DNA of 64,000 nt from Duganella aceris (GCF_011090165.1 NZ_JAADJT010000013.1:1-64000); one strand, 5' to 3'. Numbered from the stretch's first letter, positions 51,694 through 61,179 are shown. Notes: a model not told the origin generated them from the letters alone. A program made the numbers and translations.

Positions 51694-52785
51694 ATGTCCG
51701 ACCGCGCCTACATCGCGACCCGCAAAGGATTGTTCGAAGTCTACCGCACGCACGAAGCCTGGCTGCTCGATCAACAGCATTTCCTCGGCGATCCGGTGTC
51801 GATCGTGTTGCCGGACCGCCGCGACGGCACGCTGTACGCGGCGCTGCATCTGGGCCATTTCGGTGCCAAGCTGCACCGGCGCGACCCCGGCGGCATGGAC
51901 TGGGTCGAGGTGGCGGCGCCGGCCTTTCCGCCCAAGCCGGAGGGCAGCGCCGATCCGGTCGACTGGACGGTGCGCATGATCTGGTGCCTGGCGGCCGGCG
52001 GGCCGGACCAGCCCGGCGTGCTGTGGGCCGGCACCCTGCCGGGCGGCTTGTTCCGCTCCAACGATCGCGGCGACAGCTGGCGACTGGTGGATGCCTTGTG
52101 GAACGTGCCGGAGCGCGCGCAGTGGATGGGCGGCGGCTACGACGTGCCGGGCGTGCATAGCATCTGCGTCGATCCGCGCGACAGCGATTCGGTGCTGGTC
52201 GGCGTCTCCTGCGGCGGCGCCTGGCTGACCGAGGATGGCGGCGCCAGCTGGTCGTTGCGCGCGCGCGGCATGCTCGCGACCTATATGCCGCCCGAACTGG
52301 CCGGCGAGGAGGCGGTGCAGGATCCGCACCGCATCGTGCGCTGTCCGGGCGAGCCGGATAAATTGTGGTGCCAGCATCACAACGGCATCTGGCGCAGCGT
52401 CGACAACGGCGCCCACTGGACCGAGATCAGGCCGGCGGCGCCGGTGTCCAACTTCGGCTTCGCGGTGGCGGTGCATCCGCGCGACGGCGAGACGGCGTGG
52501 TTCGTGCCGGCCGAGGCGGACAGCAAGCGCATTCCGCCGCACGCGGCGCTGGCGGTGACGCGCACCAGCAACGGTGGTGAAACCTTCTGCGCCTGGCGCG
52601 GCGGCTTGCCGCAACAGCATTGTTACGACCTGGTCTACCGCCACGGCCTGGCGGTCAGCGACGACGGCCAGGTGTTGCTGATGGGCTCGACCACCGGCGG
52701 CGCCTGGCTGTCGGAGGACGGCGGCGGCCAGTGGCAAACCATCTCGACCACCCTGCCGCCGATTTATTCGGTGGCGTTCGCTTAG
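51694..52785 (+). CDS. Asp-box (BNR) beta-propeller protein
   Basis: A 363-residue protein with repeated Asp-box turns (S/T-x-D-x-G-x-x-W): SNDRGDSW, TEDGGASW, SVDNGAHW and SEDGGGQW, with a degenerate SNGGETF. It therefore folds as a beta-propeller like sialidases and VPS10 proteins, but I see no sialidase catalytic Arg triad. It lacks a signal peptide and is presumably cytoplasmic. An excellent AGGAGG site lies inside the end of the MoaD-like gene, so the two are coupled. Function unknown. Confidence 0.8.
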   Translation: MSDRAYIATRKGLFEVYRTHEAWLLDQQHFLGDPVSIVLPDRRDGTLYAALHLGHFGAKLHRRDPGGMDWVEVAAPAFPPKPEGSADPVDWTVRMIWCLAAGGPDQPGVLWAGTLPGGLFRSNDRGDSWRLVDALWNVPERAQWMGGGYDVPGVHSICVDPRDSDSVLVGVSCGGAWLTEDGGASWSLRARGMLATYMPPELAGEEAVQDPHRIVRCPGEPDKLWCQHHNGIWRSVDNGAHWTEIRPAAPVSNFGFAVAVHPRDGETAWFVPAEADSKRIPPHAALAVTRTSNGGETFCAWRGGLPQQHCYDLVYRHGLAVSDDGQVLLMGSTTGGAWLSEDGGGQWQTISTTLPPIYSVAFA

Positions 52786-52855
52786 TTCGTACAATATCCG
52801 CGCGGCTGCCGCGTCTACACCAGGGAATCCATTCTTATTCCCTGGAGCAGAGCTC

Positions 52856-53923
52856 ATGAGTTATCCATCCGTCATCGCCGAGTCCGCCGTCAACAACCTC
52901 GACGGGCTGTCCACGCCCAGCGCGCCGCGCAGCCGCAACGGCCGCTTCCGCAATCCGGTCAAGATGCATCAGATGGGATTCCTCAAGAGCCTGGGCATCA
53001 TGTTGCGTTTCGCTTTCGACAAGCCGAAAGACACTGTGCCGACCCAGGCCATCCCGGTTCACGCGATCACGCAGCAGCAATTATTGGATGCTCCGGATCG
53101 CAGCCTGTTCCGCCTCGGGCATTCGACGGTGTTGCTGAAGTTGAACGGCCACTTCTGGTTGACCGATCCGGTGTTTTCCGAGCGCGCGTCGCCGGTGCAG
53201 TGGGCCGGTCCGCAACGCTTCCACCAGCCGCCGATCGGCATCGAGGAACTGCCGCCGATCAAGGGCGTGATCCTGTCGCACGACCATTACGACCACCTCG
53301 ATTACGCGGCGGTGATGAAACTGGCCGGCAAGGTCGAGCATTTCATCACGCCGACCGGCGTCGGCGACCGCCTGATCGGCTGGGGCATCCCGGCGGCCAA
53401 GGTGCGCCAGCTGGGCTGGTGGCAGAGTACGCAGGTGGCCGGGGTCAAGCTGGTGGCGACGCCGGCGCAGCATTTCTCCGGCCGCACCATCAGCGACCGC
53501 AACAAGACGCTGTGGGCCTCGTTCGTGATCGAGGACCGCGACGTTCGGGTATTTTTCAGTGGCGATAGCGGCTACTTCGATGGTTTCAAGGAGATCGGCA
53601 ACAAGTATGGCCCGTTCGACCTGACCATGGTCGAGACCGGCGCCTACGATCCGCAATGGCCGGACGTGCACATGCAGCCGGAGGAATCCTTGCAGGCGCA
53701 CATCGATTTGCGCGGCAAGGTGCTGCTGCCGATACACAACGGGACCTTTGACTTGTCGCTGCACGCCTGGCACGACCCGTTCGACCGCATCGCGCAACTG
53801 GCCGCCGAGCGCCGCCTGCCGCTCGCCACGCCGGAAATCGGCAAGCCGCTGGATATCCGCGCGCCGCTGGCGACGGATCACTGGTGGGAAACGGTGGTGG
53901 CGCGGGAAAAAGCCGCCGCCTAG
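52856..53923 (+). CDS. Metallo-beta-lactamase-fold hydrolase (NAPE-PLD/UlaG-like)
   Basis: A 355-residue enzyme with the zinc motif His142-Asp-His144-Tyr-Asp146-His147 (SHDHYDH), a second-metal Asp in FSGDSGYFDGF and a late His in LLPIHNGTFD. The region FRLGHSTVLLKLNGHFWLT fits the NAPE-phospholipase D branch, which cleaves phosphodiesters, though lactonases share the fold. No signal peptide. It overlaps the stop of a convergent small gene by four bases. Confidence 0.87.
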   Translation: MSYPSVIAESAVNNLDGLSTPSAPRSRNGRFRNPVKMHQMGFLKSLGIMLRFAFDKPKDTVPTQAIPVHAITQQQLLDAPDRSLFRLGHSTVLLKLNGHFWLTDPVFSERASPVQWAGPQRFHQPPIGIEELPPIKGVILSHDHYDHLDYAAVMKLAGKVEHFITPTGVGDRLIGWGIPAAKVRQLGWWQSTQVAGVKLVATPAQHFSGRTISDRNKTLWASFVIEDRDVRVFFSGDSGYFDGFKEIGNKYGPFDLTMVETGAYDPQWPDVHMQPEESLQAHIDLRGKVLLPIHNGTFDLSLHAWHDPFDRIAQLAAERRLPLATPEIGKPLDIRAPLATDHWWETVVAREKAAA

Positions 53924-54258
53924 GCGACCACGTTGATCAACTTGCCAATGGTCTGACCCAGCGTATTCACCTGCGGCTTGGGCTGGCTCAGCTCGGGCGG
54001 CAGGATTTGCTCGGCGCGCGACGGCTTCTCGATGGCGTTGCTCAGGTTGACGGCGGGCGCCGCTTGCAGGGGCGGCTGCGCCGCCTTGTCGCTCTCGCGC
54101 TGGGTATCGTTCAATTTTTGCTTGTCCGCCACCAGCTGCGAACGGCTGGCGTCGAGCCGGCTGGCGTCCTGGCTGACGCGCACCTGATCCTGCTGCACTT
54201 GCCTTTCGGCGAGCGCAACCGATGCCTGCAGCGCATTGACGGACGAGATCGAGGTCAC
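53920..54258 (-). CDS. Small coiled-coil protein of unknown function
   Basis: A 112-residue protein with a Gln/Ser/Asp-rich heptad-like N-terminal helix (about 8-60; VALAERQVQQDQVRVSQD) and a Pro-rich second half. No cysteine, signal peptide or known motif. I cannot name a family. It is convergent with the metallohydrolase gene and separated from the TonB receptor by a terminator. Confidence 0.5.
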   Translation of the reverse strand: MTSISSVNALQASVALAERQVQQDQVRVSQDASRLDASRSQLVADKQKLNDTQRESDKAAQPPLQAAPAVNLSNAIEKPSRAEQILPPELSQPKPQVNTLGQTIGKLINVVA

Positions 54259-54335
54259 GGTGAATTCCCGGCACTAAATTTTGGACACAGCGAGACAGGA
54301 TCGCTTCAGATAACGATCTATTGCAGATTAGGCCA

Positions 54336-54372
54336 TAAAAACAAAAAAGGCAAGGCTGACTAAGCCTTGCCT
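54336..54372 (-). terminator. Terminator of the TonB receptor gene
   Basis: AGGCAAGGCT (54348-54357) pairs perfectly with AGCCTTGCCT (54363-54372). On the minus strand it is followed by TTTTTTGTTTTT. It starts about 20 bases after the receptor stop codon. Confidence 0.88.
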
Positions 54373-54393
54373 GTGAGGAGGGCGGTTTGCGGC

Positions 54394-56871
54394 TTAGAAG
54401 CGGTACAGCACCGATGCTTCCCAGGTGCGGCCGAACAGCGGACGCGCGTTGATCGGGCCGGTGCCGCCGGTGGTCAGGCGGGAGTTGCCTTCGGTCAGGC
54501 CGAGCTCGTTGTTGAGGTTGGTGCCGGCCAGGCGCACTTCGATTTTTTCACCCAGCGAGAACAGCACGCCGGCATCCACGGTGCGATACGACGGCAAGTA
54601 TTGCTGATTCGCCTGGTCGGCCCAGCGTTCGCCGATCGAGGTGTAGGTGCCGTAGATCTTGGCCGAGTTGCCGTCGCCGAAAGGAATCCGGTAGGTCGGC
54701 GTGAAGCGGAATTGCAGCTTCGGCTGGCGCTGCACGGTCTTGCCTTCGGTGCTCGGATTGTCGCGGTACTCGGACTTCTGATAATCGCCGGTCAGCGACA
54801 GTTGCAGGTTCTCGATCGGACGCACGGCGATCTCGAACTCCACGCCGTTGCCCTTGGAGCCGCTGATCGAATGCAGTTCCTGTCCGTTGGAGAGGATCTG
54901 GGTGAACGCGATGCCGTCGAATTCCGTGTGGAAGGCGTTGATATACGCGCTGTAGAGCTGCGTTGCGGTCTTGAAGCCGACTTCGTACTGGTTCACCTTC
55001 GGCGTCGGCAGCACGTTGCGGTCATTGGCGGTGGCCTGGTTGCCGGCGCCGCGGATATCGTCGAACGAGACGAAGGTGTGGCCGCTGTTGGCGCGGACGA
55101 ACACCGCCGTGTCCTTGCCCAGCTTGTAGTTGCCGCCGATGGTGAAGGAGTTGGCGCTGTCGGTGCGGCGCAGGTAGGTGTTGGAGCCGTCCGGCATCGA
55201 GGTGCCGTTGTTGTACACGGTCAGCGGATTGTTGTCGGTGTCGGCCGACATCAGGTTGGAGATGGTGCCGCTGATTTTCTGACGCTCGCGGCGCACGCCG
55301 GCGTCCACCTTGATCAGGTCGTTGACTTTCCACTCGTCCGAGATGAAGAAGGCGGTGTTGCTGCCGTCATACGACGCGACCGGCGCATAGTTGACGTTGC
55401 CGTCGGTGCCGTTCTTCGACACGATGACGCCGTTGTTCAGCGTTACGTTGATCAGGCTGGCTTGCGGCACGGCCGTCATCAGGTGGCTGTTGCCGAGGTA
55501 CCAGACGTCGTGCGAGGTGTAGTCGGCGAAGTAGCCGCCGACGGTGACGGTGTTGTTCTTGCCCACTTCCTTGCTGACGCGCAGTTCGTCGGTGAAGGAT
55601 TTCAGTTGCTTCTCCACCGACCACAGGCCGGCCTGCACCACCTGCTGGTTGCCGTCGACCGCGCCGCCGTGCACATAGGTGGCGACGCCCGCCGTGGCCA
55701 GCTTGCCGCCGGCGGCCGCGACCGTGGCGGGGTTGCTGTTGGCCGAGGCGATGGCGGCGTTGATGTACGAGCTCATCGACAGCGGATTGTTACCGGTGAA
55801 CATGGCGATGGTGTTCAGGTCGCCGTCGAAGCGGTTGAACTTGTTCGACACGCTCCAGTCGCCGATCTTCTGGTCGAAGTTGGCGCCGAACACGGTGGCT
55901 TTCAGGCCGCGGCCGTCGCCGAGGTCTTTATTCAGCGTCTTGCCCGGCGCCGCTTCGATGGTGAAGTTGCGCATTTCGCCGCTCATCAGGGTGCCGGTCA
56001 GCGGATCGAAGCCGGGGAAGGCGCTGATGGTGCGGCCGCCGTTGCTGGAGATCAGCGGCACGCCGGTGTAGAAGGCGTTCTTGTCGTCGGTGCTGCGCGC
56101 GTACAGGGTCAGCTTGCCCTGGTCCAGGTTGCGGGTCAGCGTGGCGGTGATCTGGTGGCCGTCGTCGGCCGGGAAGCCGGCGTCGCGCACACCGTCGGTC
56201 TTGCGGTAGAAGCCGCCGACCGAGCCGTACCAGCCGTCGCTGATCTTGCCGCCGTAGTACATGTCGACGCGGCGCAGGCTGCCGGTGCCGGTGGTGAAGC
56301 GCACCGAGCCTTCCGGCGTGTCGCTGCCTTCCTTCAGCAGGAAGTTCATGGTCGCGCCGGGCTGGCCGTTCGAATAAATGGTCGACGGGCCGCCGCGCAG
56401 CACTTCGACGCGCTCGACCGTGTCATCCAGGCGGAACGCCGACGAACCTTCAAAGAACGACAGCGTCGGCGGCGGATAGATCGGATTGCCCATCATCTGC
56501 ACCGAGACGAACGGCGAATCGCTGCCCGACGGGAAGCCGCGCACCTCGATGTTGGCGCCGGACTGGCCGCCGGTCGATTCCGCGTACACGCCCGGCACCA
56601 GTTTCATGATGTCGGCGGTGCTGCTCGGCGAGGCTTGCTTGAGCTGTTCTTCGCTGGCGGTGGTGATCGAGAAGGCCGAATCGACCTTGCGCACGCCGCG
56701 CGCCGACGCGGTGCCGGTGACCACCACTTGCGCGATTTCCTTGCTGACTTCGGTGGACGGGGCGGCGGCGGCCGGGGGCGCCGCCTGCTCCTGGGCGACG
56801 GCGGACTGGTTCAGCAACGTCAGGACTGCGGCCGCGACGGCGGACAACAGGAAAGGATTCTGGCTTTTCAT
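54394..56871 (-). CDS. TonB-dependent outer-membrane receptor, probably for an alpha-glucoside
   Basis: An 825-residue receptor: signal peptide (about 1-26, ending AVAQE), Ala/Pro-rich linker, TonB box region (EIAQVVVTG), plug domain (about 60-170; GQSGANIEVRGFPSG, VEVLRGGPSTIYSNG) and a 22-strand barrel ending in the aromatic LYRF. TonB receptors take up ligands too large for porins. A sugar ligand is inferred from the divergent LacI regulator and the GH65 locus; siderophore receptors look similar. Its promoter (TTGACA, 17 bases, TTCAAT on the minus strand) is covered by a LacI-type operator. Confidence 0.9.
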   Translation of the reverse strand: MKSQNPFLLSAVAAAVLTLLNQSAVAQEQAAPPAAAAPSTEVSKEIAQVVVTGTASARGVRKVDSAFSITTASEEQLKQASPSSTADIMKLVPGVYAESTGGQSGANIEVRGFPSGSDSPFVSVQMMGNPIYPPPTLSFFEGSSAFRLDDTVERVEVLRGGPSTIYSNGQPGATMNFLLKEGSDTPEGSVRFTTGTGSLRRVDMYYGGKISDGWYGSVGGFYRKTDGVRDAGFPADDGHQITATLTRNLDQGKLTLYARSTDDKNAFYTGVPLISSNGGRTISAFPGFDPLTGTLMSGEMRNFTIEAAPGKTLNKDLGDGRGLKATVFGANFDQKIGDWSVSNKFNRFDGDLNTIAMFTGNNPLSMSSYINAAIASANSNPATVAAAGGKLATAGVATYVHGGAVDGNQQVVQAGLWSVEKQLKSFTDELRVSKEVGKNNTVTVGGYFADYTSHDVWYLGNSHLMTAVPQASLINVTLNNGVIVSKNGTDGNVNYAPVASYDGSNTAFFISDEWKVNDLIKVDAGVRRERQKISGTISNLMSADTDNNPLTVYNNGTSMPDGSNTYLRRTDSANSFTIGGNYKLGKDTAVFVRANSGHTFVSFDDIRGAGNQATANDRNVLPTPKVNQYEVGFKTATQLYSAYINAFHTEFDGIAFTQILSNGQELHSISGSKGNGVEFEIAVRPIENLQLSLTGDYQKSEYRDNPSTEGKTVQRQPKLQFRFTPTYRIPFGDGNSAKIYGTYTSIGERWADQANQQYLPSYRTVDAGVLFSLGEKIEVRLAGTNLNNELGLTEGNSRLTTGGTGPINARPLFGRTWEASVLYRF

Positions 56872-56971
56872 CGTGTCTGTGCTTTCTTATTAGGGGTAAA
56901 TCGTCTCCTGGACGGCACTTGCTAGGCTCGCAGTTCCATCCCCGTCTTCAACAATCTGGTGAAGAATGCTC

Positions 56972-57020
56972 ATTGAAACAAGAAATGATATCGATGTCAA
57001 TTGAAATGTTATCGATGTCA
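56972..57020. promoter_or_regulatory. Tandem LacI-type operators over the receptor promoter
   Basis: TGATATCGATGTCA (56986-56999) and TGTTATCGATGTCA (57007-57020) are near-palindromes centred on ATCGAT, exactly 21 bases or two helical turns apart. The first covers the minus-strand -35 TTGACA (56995-57000), whose -10 candidate is TTCAAT (56972-56977). The divergent LacI regulator is the expected binder. Confidence 0.8.
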
Positions 57021-57092
57021 TTTTTCGCGACAAATTTAAATTATCTGTCATAATGCGATCCGAAACCTTGATGTTAACCCTGTGAACCCCCG

Positions 57093-58100
57093 ATGCCCGC
57101 GAATAAGACTGTAGCCCGCAAAAGCGAAACAGCACTGACGATGGAAGACCTGGCCAAGCTGGCCGGCGTCTCCAAGATCACGGTATCGCGCGCCTTGCGC
57201 GACAGTCCGCTGGTGACGGTGGAAACGCGCGAGAAAATCCGCGCGCTGGCCGAGCAGCAGGGTTATCGCTTGAACGTCAGCGCGCGCAACCTGCGCATGG
57301 GCCGCAGTTATTCGGTGGCGGTTGTGGTGGAAATGACACCGGTGCGCGGCCGGCCGATGTCGGATCCGTATCCGCTGGAGCTGTTGGGCGGCATCACGCA
57401 GGAATTGACCACCGCCGGCTACAGCGTGGTGCTGACATCGAAGCAGTTGATGAACACCGCGCCGGTGCAGGGCGCCGACGGCCTGATCCTGCTGGGCCAG
57501 GGCTCGCACGGCGAGGCGGTGCGCACCTTGCAGCAGACCGGCATGCCGCTGGTGGTGTGGGGCGCGCCGGAACCGGGGACCGACTACATCGTGGTCGGCT
57601 CCGACAACAGGAAGGGCGGCGTCAGCGCCGCCGAACGCTTCATCGCGCAGGGCCGGCAGAAGCTGGTGTTCCTGGGCGACGTCGACCACGCCGAGGTGCA
57701 GGAACGCTGCGCCGGCTTCATCGACGCGATGGGCGGCCGGGCCACGGTGCACATCATCCGGCCCAAGGCCTTCACTTTCGAGGCGGGCTTCGACAGCATC
57801 TCGTCGCTGCTGAAGAAGAAGGGCGCCAATTTCGACGGCGTGTTCGCCGCCAGTGACTTGCTGGCCATGGGCGCGATCCGCGCGCTGGCCGAGAAGAATT
57901 TGCGGGTGCCGGAGAATGTCTCCGTCATCGGCTACGACGATACGCCCGGCGCCGCCAGTTTCGTGCCGCCGCTGACGTCCGTGCACCAGTATCTGCGCGA
58001 CGGCGGCGTGTTGTTGGCCAAGAAGATGTTGGGCCTGATCGAAGGCCACACGGTCGCTTCCGAAATGCTGCCGACCACCCTGATGGTACGTCATACCTAG
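57093..58100 (+). CDS. LacI-family regulator 1
   Basis: A 335-residue regulator. Helix-turn-helix and hinge helix (about 16-70; MEDLAKLAGVSKITVSRALRD) are followed by a periplasmic-binding-protein-like effector domain (about 75-330; DGVFAASDLLAMGAIRAL). It is divergent from the TonB receptor, and the two operators upstream should bind it, giving autoregulation and repression of the receptor. A -10 candidate (CATAAT, 57049-57054) lies upstream. The GH65 gene follows 79 bases later on the same strand. Confidence 0.92.
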   Translation: MPANKTVARKSETALTMEDLAKLAGVSKITVSRALRDSPLVTVETREKIRALAEQQGYRLNVSARNLRMGRSYSVAVVVEMTPVRGRPMSDPYPLELLGGITQELTTAGYSVVLTSKQLMNTAPVQGADGLILLGQGSHGEAVRTLQQTGMPLVVWGAPEPGTDYIVVGSDNRKGGVSAAERFIAQGRQKLVFLGDVDHAEVQERCAGFIDAMGGRATVHIIRPKAFTFEAGFDSISSLLKKKGANFDGVFAASDLLAMGAIRALAEKNLRVPENVSVIGYDDTPGAASFVPPLTSVHQYLRDGGVLLAKKMLGLIEGHTVASEMLPTTLMVRHT

Positions 58101-58120
58101 ATTTCCTTTGAAAACGCCGT

Positions 58121-58156
58121 AAAACAGCTGTTTTTCAAAATTCAAACCGCTTTGAA
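58121..58156. promoter_or_regulatory. Two palindromes before the GH65 gene
   Basis: AAAACAGCTGTTTT (58121-58134) is a perfect palindrome, and TTCAAA-CCGC-TTTGAA (58141-58156) follows seven bases later. They differ from the ATCGAT operators at 57.0 kb, so a different regulator, perhaps the second LacI protein, may act here. Confidence 0.55.
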
Positions 58157-58179
58157 TCGCATATTTTAAGGAATACGCT

Positions 58180-60501
58180 GTGCAACAACACACTTATCCT
58201 CTGGAAGCCTGGTGCATCCGCGAGACCGCCTTCGACACCGACTCCCATTTTCTCGACGAGACGCTGTTCGCGCTCGGCAACGGCTACATCGGCCTGCGCG
58301 GCACCGGCGAAGAGGGCTACAGCGGCCCGGCCGGCACCTCGCTGGACGGCACCTATCTGAACGGCTTCTACGAATCGGAGCCGATCCAGTATCCGGAGGC
58401 GGCCTACGGCCTGGCCAAGGTCAACCAGTTCATGCTGAACGTGCCGAACGCCAAGGGCATCGAACTGTGGCTGGACGACGAGCGCTTCGATCCGCTGACC
58501 GGCAGCGTGCAGGCCTACGAGCGCGTGCTCGACTTCCGCACCGGCGTGTTGACCCGCTCACTGGAATGGACTTCGCCGCAGGGCCGCAGCGTGCGCGTGC
58601 AAAGCCGACGCCTGGTGTGCTTCGATAACAAGCACCTGTTCGCGATCGAGTTCGAAGTGACCTCGCTGAATTTCGCCGGCCGCCTGCGGCTGGTGTCGGC
58701 GCTCGACGGCGCGGTGAAGAACCTGGAAGCCGGCGACGATCCACGCGTCGGCTCGGCCATCTCCGGCCCGACGCTGCACATGATCGACAGCGAGCAGACC
58801 GACAGCTTCTCGGCGCTGGTGCAGAAGACCCACAACAGCGGCTTCACGCTGATCAGCGCGACCGAGACCGCGCTCAGCGTCGACCTGCCGGCGGTCACCG
58901 CGCGGCAAGGCCAGCGCCTGACGCAGACCTGGGAACTGCAGGTGAGCGAAGGCCAGACGCTGGGCCTGAAAAAATTCGGCAGCTATTACTCGTCGCGCGA
59001 CTACGACGCGAAAGAGCTGATGTGGCGTAGCAGGGAGACGCTGGCCAGCGCCAAGGCGGCCGGCTTCGACGAGCTGCGCCTGGCGCAGGAGCAGTACCTG
59101 GCCGACTTCTGGCAGCAGGCCGACGTGCAGATCGCCGGCGACGACGCGCTCCAGCAAGGCATCCACTTCAACCAATTCCACCTGCTGCAATCGGTGGGCC
59201 GCGACGGCAAGACCAATATCTCCGCCAAGGGCGTGACCGGCGAAGGCTACGAAGGCCACTATTTCTGGGACACGGAAATCTACATCTTCCCGTTCTTCCT
59301 GTACTCGAAACCGGAGATCGCGCGCAAGCTGCTGGAGTACCGTTACGCCGGCCTGCCGAAAGCGCGCGAACGCGCACGCCAGATGTCGCACGCCACCGGC
59401 GCGCTGTACCCGTGGCGCACCATCGCCGGCGACGAATGCTCGGCCTACTTCCCGGCCGGCACCGCGCAGTACCACATCAACGCCGACATCGCCTATTCCA
59501 TCAAGCTGTATATGGAAGCGACCAACGACCAGGAATACCTGGTCAAGCACGGCGCGGAAATCGTCATGGAGACGGCGCGCATCTGGATGGGCATCGGCAG
59601 CTACGACCGCGAGGGCCGCTTCTGCATCAACCAGGTGACCGGCCCGGACGAATACACGGCGCTGGTCAACAACAACTACTACACCAACGCGATGGCGCGG
59701 ATGCATCTGGACTTCGCCGCGGCCATCGCCGAGCAGTTGCAGGCGACCGAGCCGGCGGAGTTCGCGCGCATCGCCGGGCTGGCCGTGCTGGACGCGAACG
59801 AGCCGGCCGAATGGCGCCGCGCCGCGTCGCTGATGAATCTTCCGTACGACGAGGCGCTGCAGATCCACGCCCAGGACGACAGCTTCCTGTCGAAGAAGGT
59901 GTGGGACTTCGCCAACACGCCGAAGGAGAATTACCCGCTGCTGCTGAACTACCACCCGATGGTGATCTACCGCCACCAGGTGTGCAAGCAGGCGGACGTG
60001 GTGCTGGCGCTGTTGCTGCTGTCGGACCAGTTCACGCTGGAGGACAAGCGCCGCGACTTCGACTACTACGAAAAGGTGACCACGCACGATTCCTCGCTGT
60101 CGTCCTGCATCTTCAGCATCATCGCGGCGGAAGTGGGCTATCAGGACAAGGCCTACGACTACTTCATGGAGACCGCGCGCCTCGACCTGGACGACACGCA
60201 CGGTAACACCCACTACGGCGTGCACACGGCCGCGATGGCCGGCACCTGGATGGGCGTGGCCTACGGCTTCGCCGGCATGCGGGTGGTGGGAGGCGAACTG
60301 AAATTTGCGCCGTCGCTGCCGGCCAAGTGGCAGCACTACACGTTCAAGATCCATTTCAAGGGTGCGCTGCTGGAAGTGCACATCGAGCCCGGCCGCGCCG
60401 ACTACAGCCTGCTGCAAGGCGAGGTGCTGGACTTCATGCATGGCGACGAGCCCGTCGCGTTGGCCCTGTCGCAGCCCAAGCAATCAAGGAGTTTCGCATG
60501 A
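58180..60501 (+). CDS. GH65 glycoside phosphorylase (maltose/kojibiose/trehalose phosphorylase type)
   Basis: A 773-residue cytoplasmic enzyme of normal family length: N-terminal beta-sandwich (about 10-270), (alpha/alpha)6 catalytic barrel (about 320-690) and C-terminal sheet. The general acid is Glu491 in TGPDEYT. GH65 phosphorylases split an alpha-glucosidic disaccharide with phosphate, giving beta-glucose 1-phosphate and glucose; maltose is the likeliest substrate but nigerose, kojibiose and trehalose are possible. GTG at 58180 has AAGGAA upstream. Its stop overlaps the beta-phosphoglucomutase start, matching the product it makes. Confidence 0.92.
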   Translation: MQQHTYPLEAWCIRETAFDTDSHFLDETLFALGNGYIGLRGTGEEGYSGPAGTSLDGTYLNGFYESEPIQYPEAAYGLAKVNQFMLNVPNAKGIELWLDDERFDPLTGSVQAYERVLDFRTGVLTRSLEWTSPQGRSVRVQSRRLVCFDNKHLFAIEFEVTSLNFAGRLRLVSALDGAVKNLEAGDDPRVGSAISGPTLHMIDSEQTDSFSALVQKTHNSGFTLISATETALSVDLPAVTARQGQRLTQTWELQVSEGQTLGLKKFGSYYSSRDYDAKELMWRSRETLASAKAAGFDELRLAQEQYLADFWQQADVQIAGDDALQQGIHFNQFHLLQSVGRDGKTNISAKGVTGEGYEGHYFWDTEIYIFPFFLYSKPEIARKLLEYRYAGLPKARERARQMSHATGALYPWRTIAGDECSAYFPAGTAQYHINADIAYSIKLYMEATNDQEYLVKHGAEIVMETARIWMGIGSYDREGRFCINQVTGPDEYTALVNNNYYTNAMARMHLDFAAAIAEQLQATEPAEFARIAGLAVLDANEPAEWRRAASLMNLPYDEALQIHAQDDSFLSKKVWDFANTPKENYPLLLNYHPMVIYRHQVCKQADVVLALLLLSDQFTLEDKRRDFDYYEKVTTHDSSLSSCIFSIIAAEVGYQDKAYDYFMETARLDLDDTHGNTHYGVHTAAMAGTWMGVAYGFAGMRVVGGELKFAPSLPAKWQHYTFKIHFKGALLEVHIEPGRADYSLLQGEVLDFMHGDEPVALALSQPKQSRSFA

Positions 60502-61139
60502 GCCGTTTTAAAGCAGTTATTTTCGATCTGGATGGCGTGATCACCGATACCGCCCACTATCACTACCTGGCGTGGAAGCGCCTGGCGGAATCGCAGGGTG
60601 TGCACTTCGACCACGCGTTCAACGAGAACCTGAAGGGCATCGACCGTATGGGATCGCTGGACCTGATCCTGGCCGGCGCCAAGCGCGCCTACACGCCGGA
60701 GGAAAAGCTGGCGCTGGCGGACGAGAAGAACCTGCACTACCAGGAACTGATCGCAACGATGTCGGCATCGGACCTGCTGCCCGGCGCGGTGGCGGCGCTG
60801 GACACGGTGCGCGCCGCCGGCCTGCGCATCGGCCTGGCGTCGGTCAGCAAGAACGCCTTCACGGTGCTGGAGCGGCTGGGCATCACCGACAAATTCGACT
60901 ACGTGGTCGACGCCGCGACCATCGCGCGCGGCAAGCCGGATCCGGAGATCTTCCTCAAGGCCGCGCGCGAACTGGGCGTCGCGCCGGCCGACTGCCTCGG
61001 CGTCGAGGACGCGGTGGCGGGCGTGGCGTCGATCAAATCGGCGGGCATGTTCGCGCTGGGGATAGGCCATCCCTTCGTGTTGACGCAGGCGGATGTCGTC
61101 ATCACCAGCCTGAGCGAATTCAATCTGGCCGCATACTGA
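60498..61139 (+). CDS. pgmB: Beta-phosphoglucomutase
   Basis: A 213-residue HAD-superfamily enzyme. The nucleophile Asp10 and acid/base Asp12 are in VIFDLDGVITDT; the cap segment HYHYLAWKRLAESQG, the Ser-containing loop LASVSKNA and GKPDPEIFLKAA complete the beta-PGM pattern. It converts beta-glucose 1-phosphate from the GH65 enzyme into glucose 6-phosphate for glycolysis. ATG 60498 overlaps the phosphorylase stop (ATGA), with AAGGAG upstream; longer in-frame starts are not supported. Confidence 0.94.
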   Translation: MSRFKAVIFDLDGVITDTAHYHYLAWKRLAESQGVHFDHAFNENLKGIDRMGSLDLILAGAKRAYTPEEKLALADEKNLHYQELIATMSASDLLPGAVAALDTVRAAGLRIGLASVSKNAFTVLERLGITDKFDYVVDAATIARGKPDPEIFLKAARELGVAPADCLGVEDAVAGVASIKSAGMFALGIGHPFVLTQADVVITSLSEFNLAAY

Positions 61140-61179
61140 CCGCGCGCCAAGCGCGGCAAAAAATAACGGAGACCGCAGC

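Noticed and set aside
54367..56925. 852-codon open frame on the plus strand
   Set aside because: Antisense to the TonB receptor, composed mainly of Arg/Ala/Gly/Val, with no motif.
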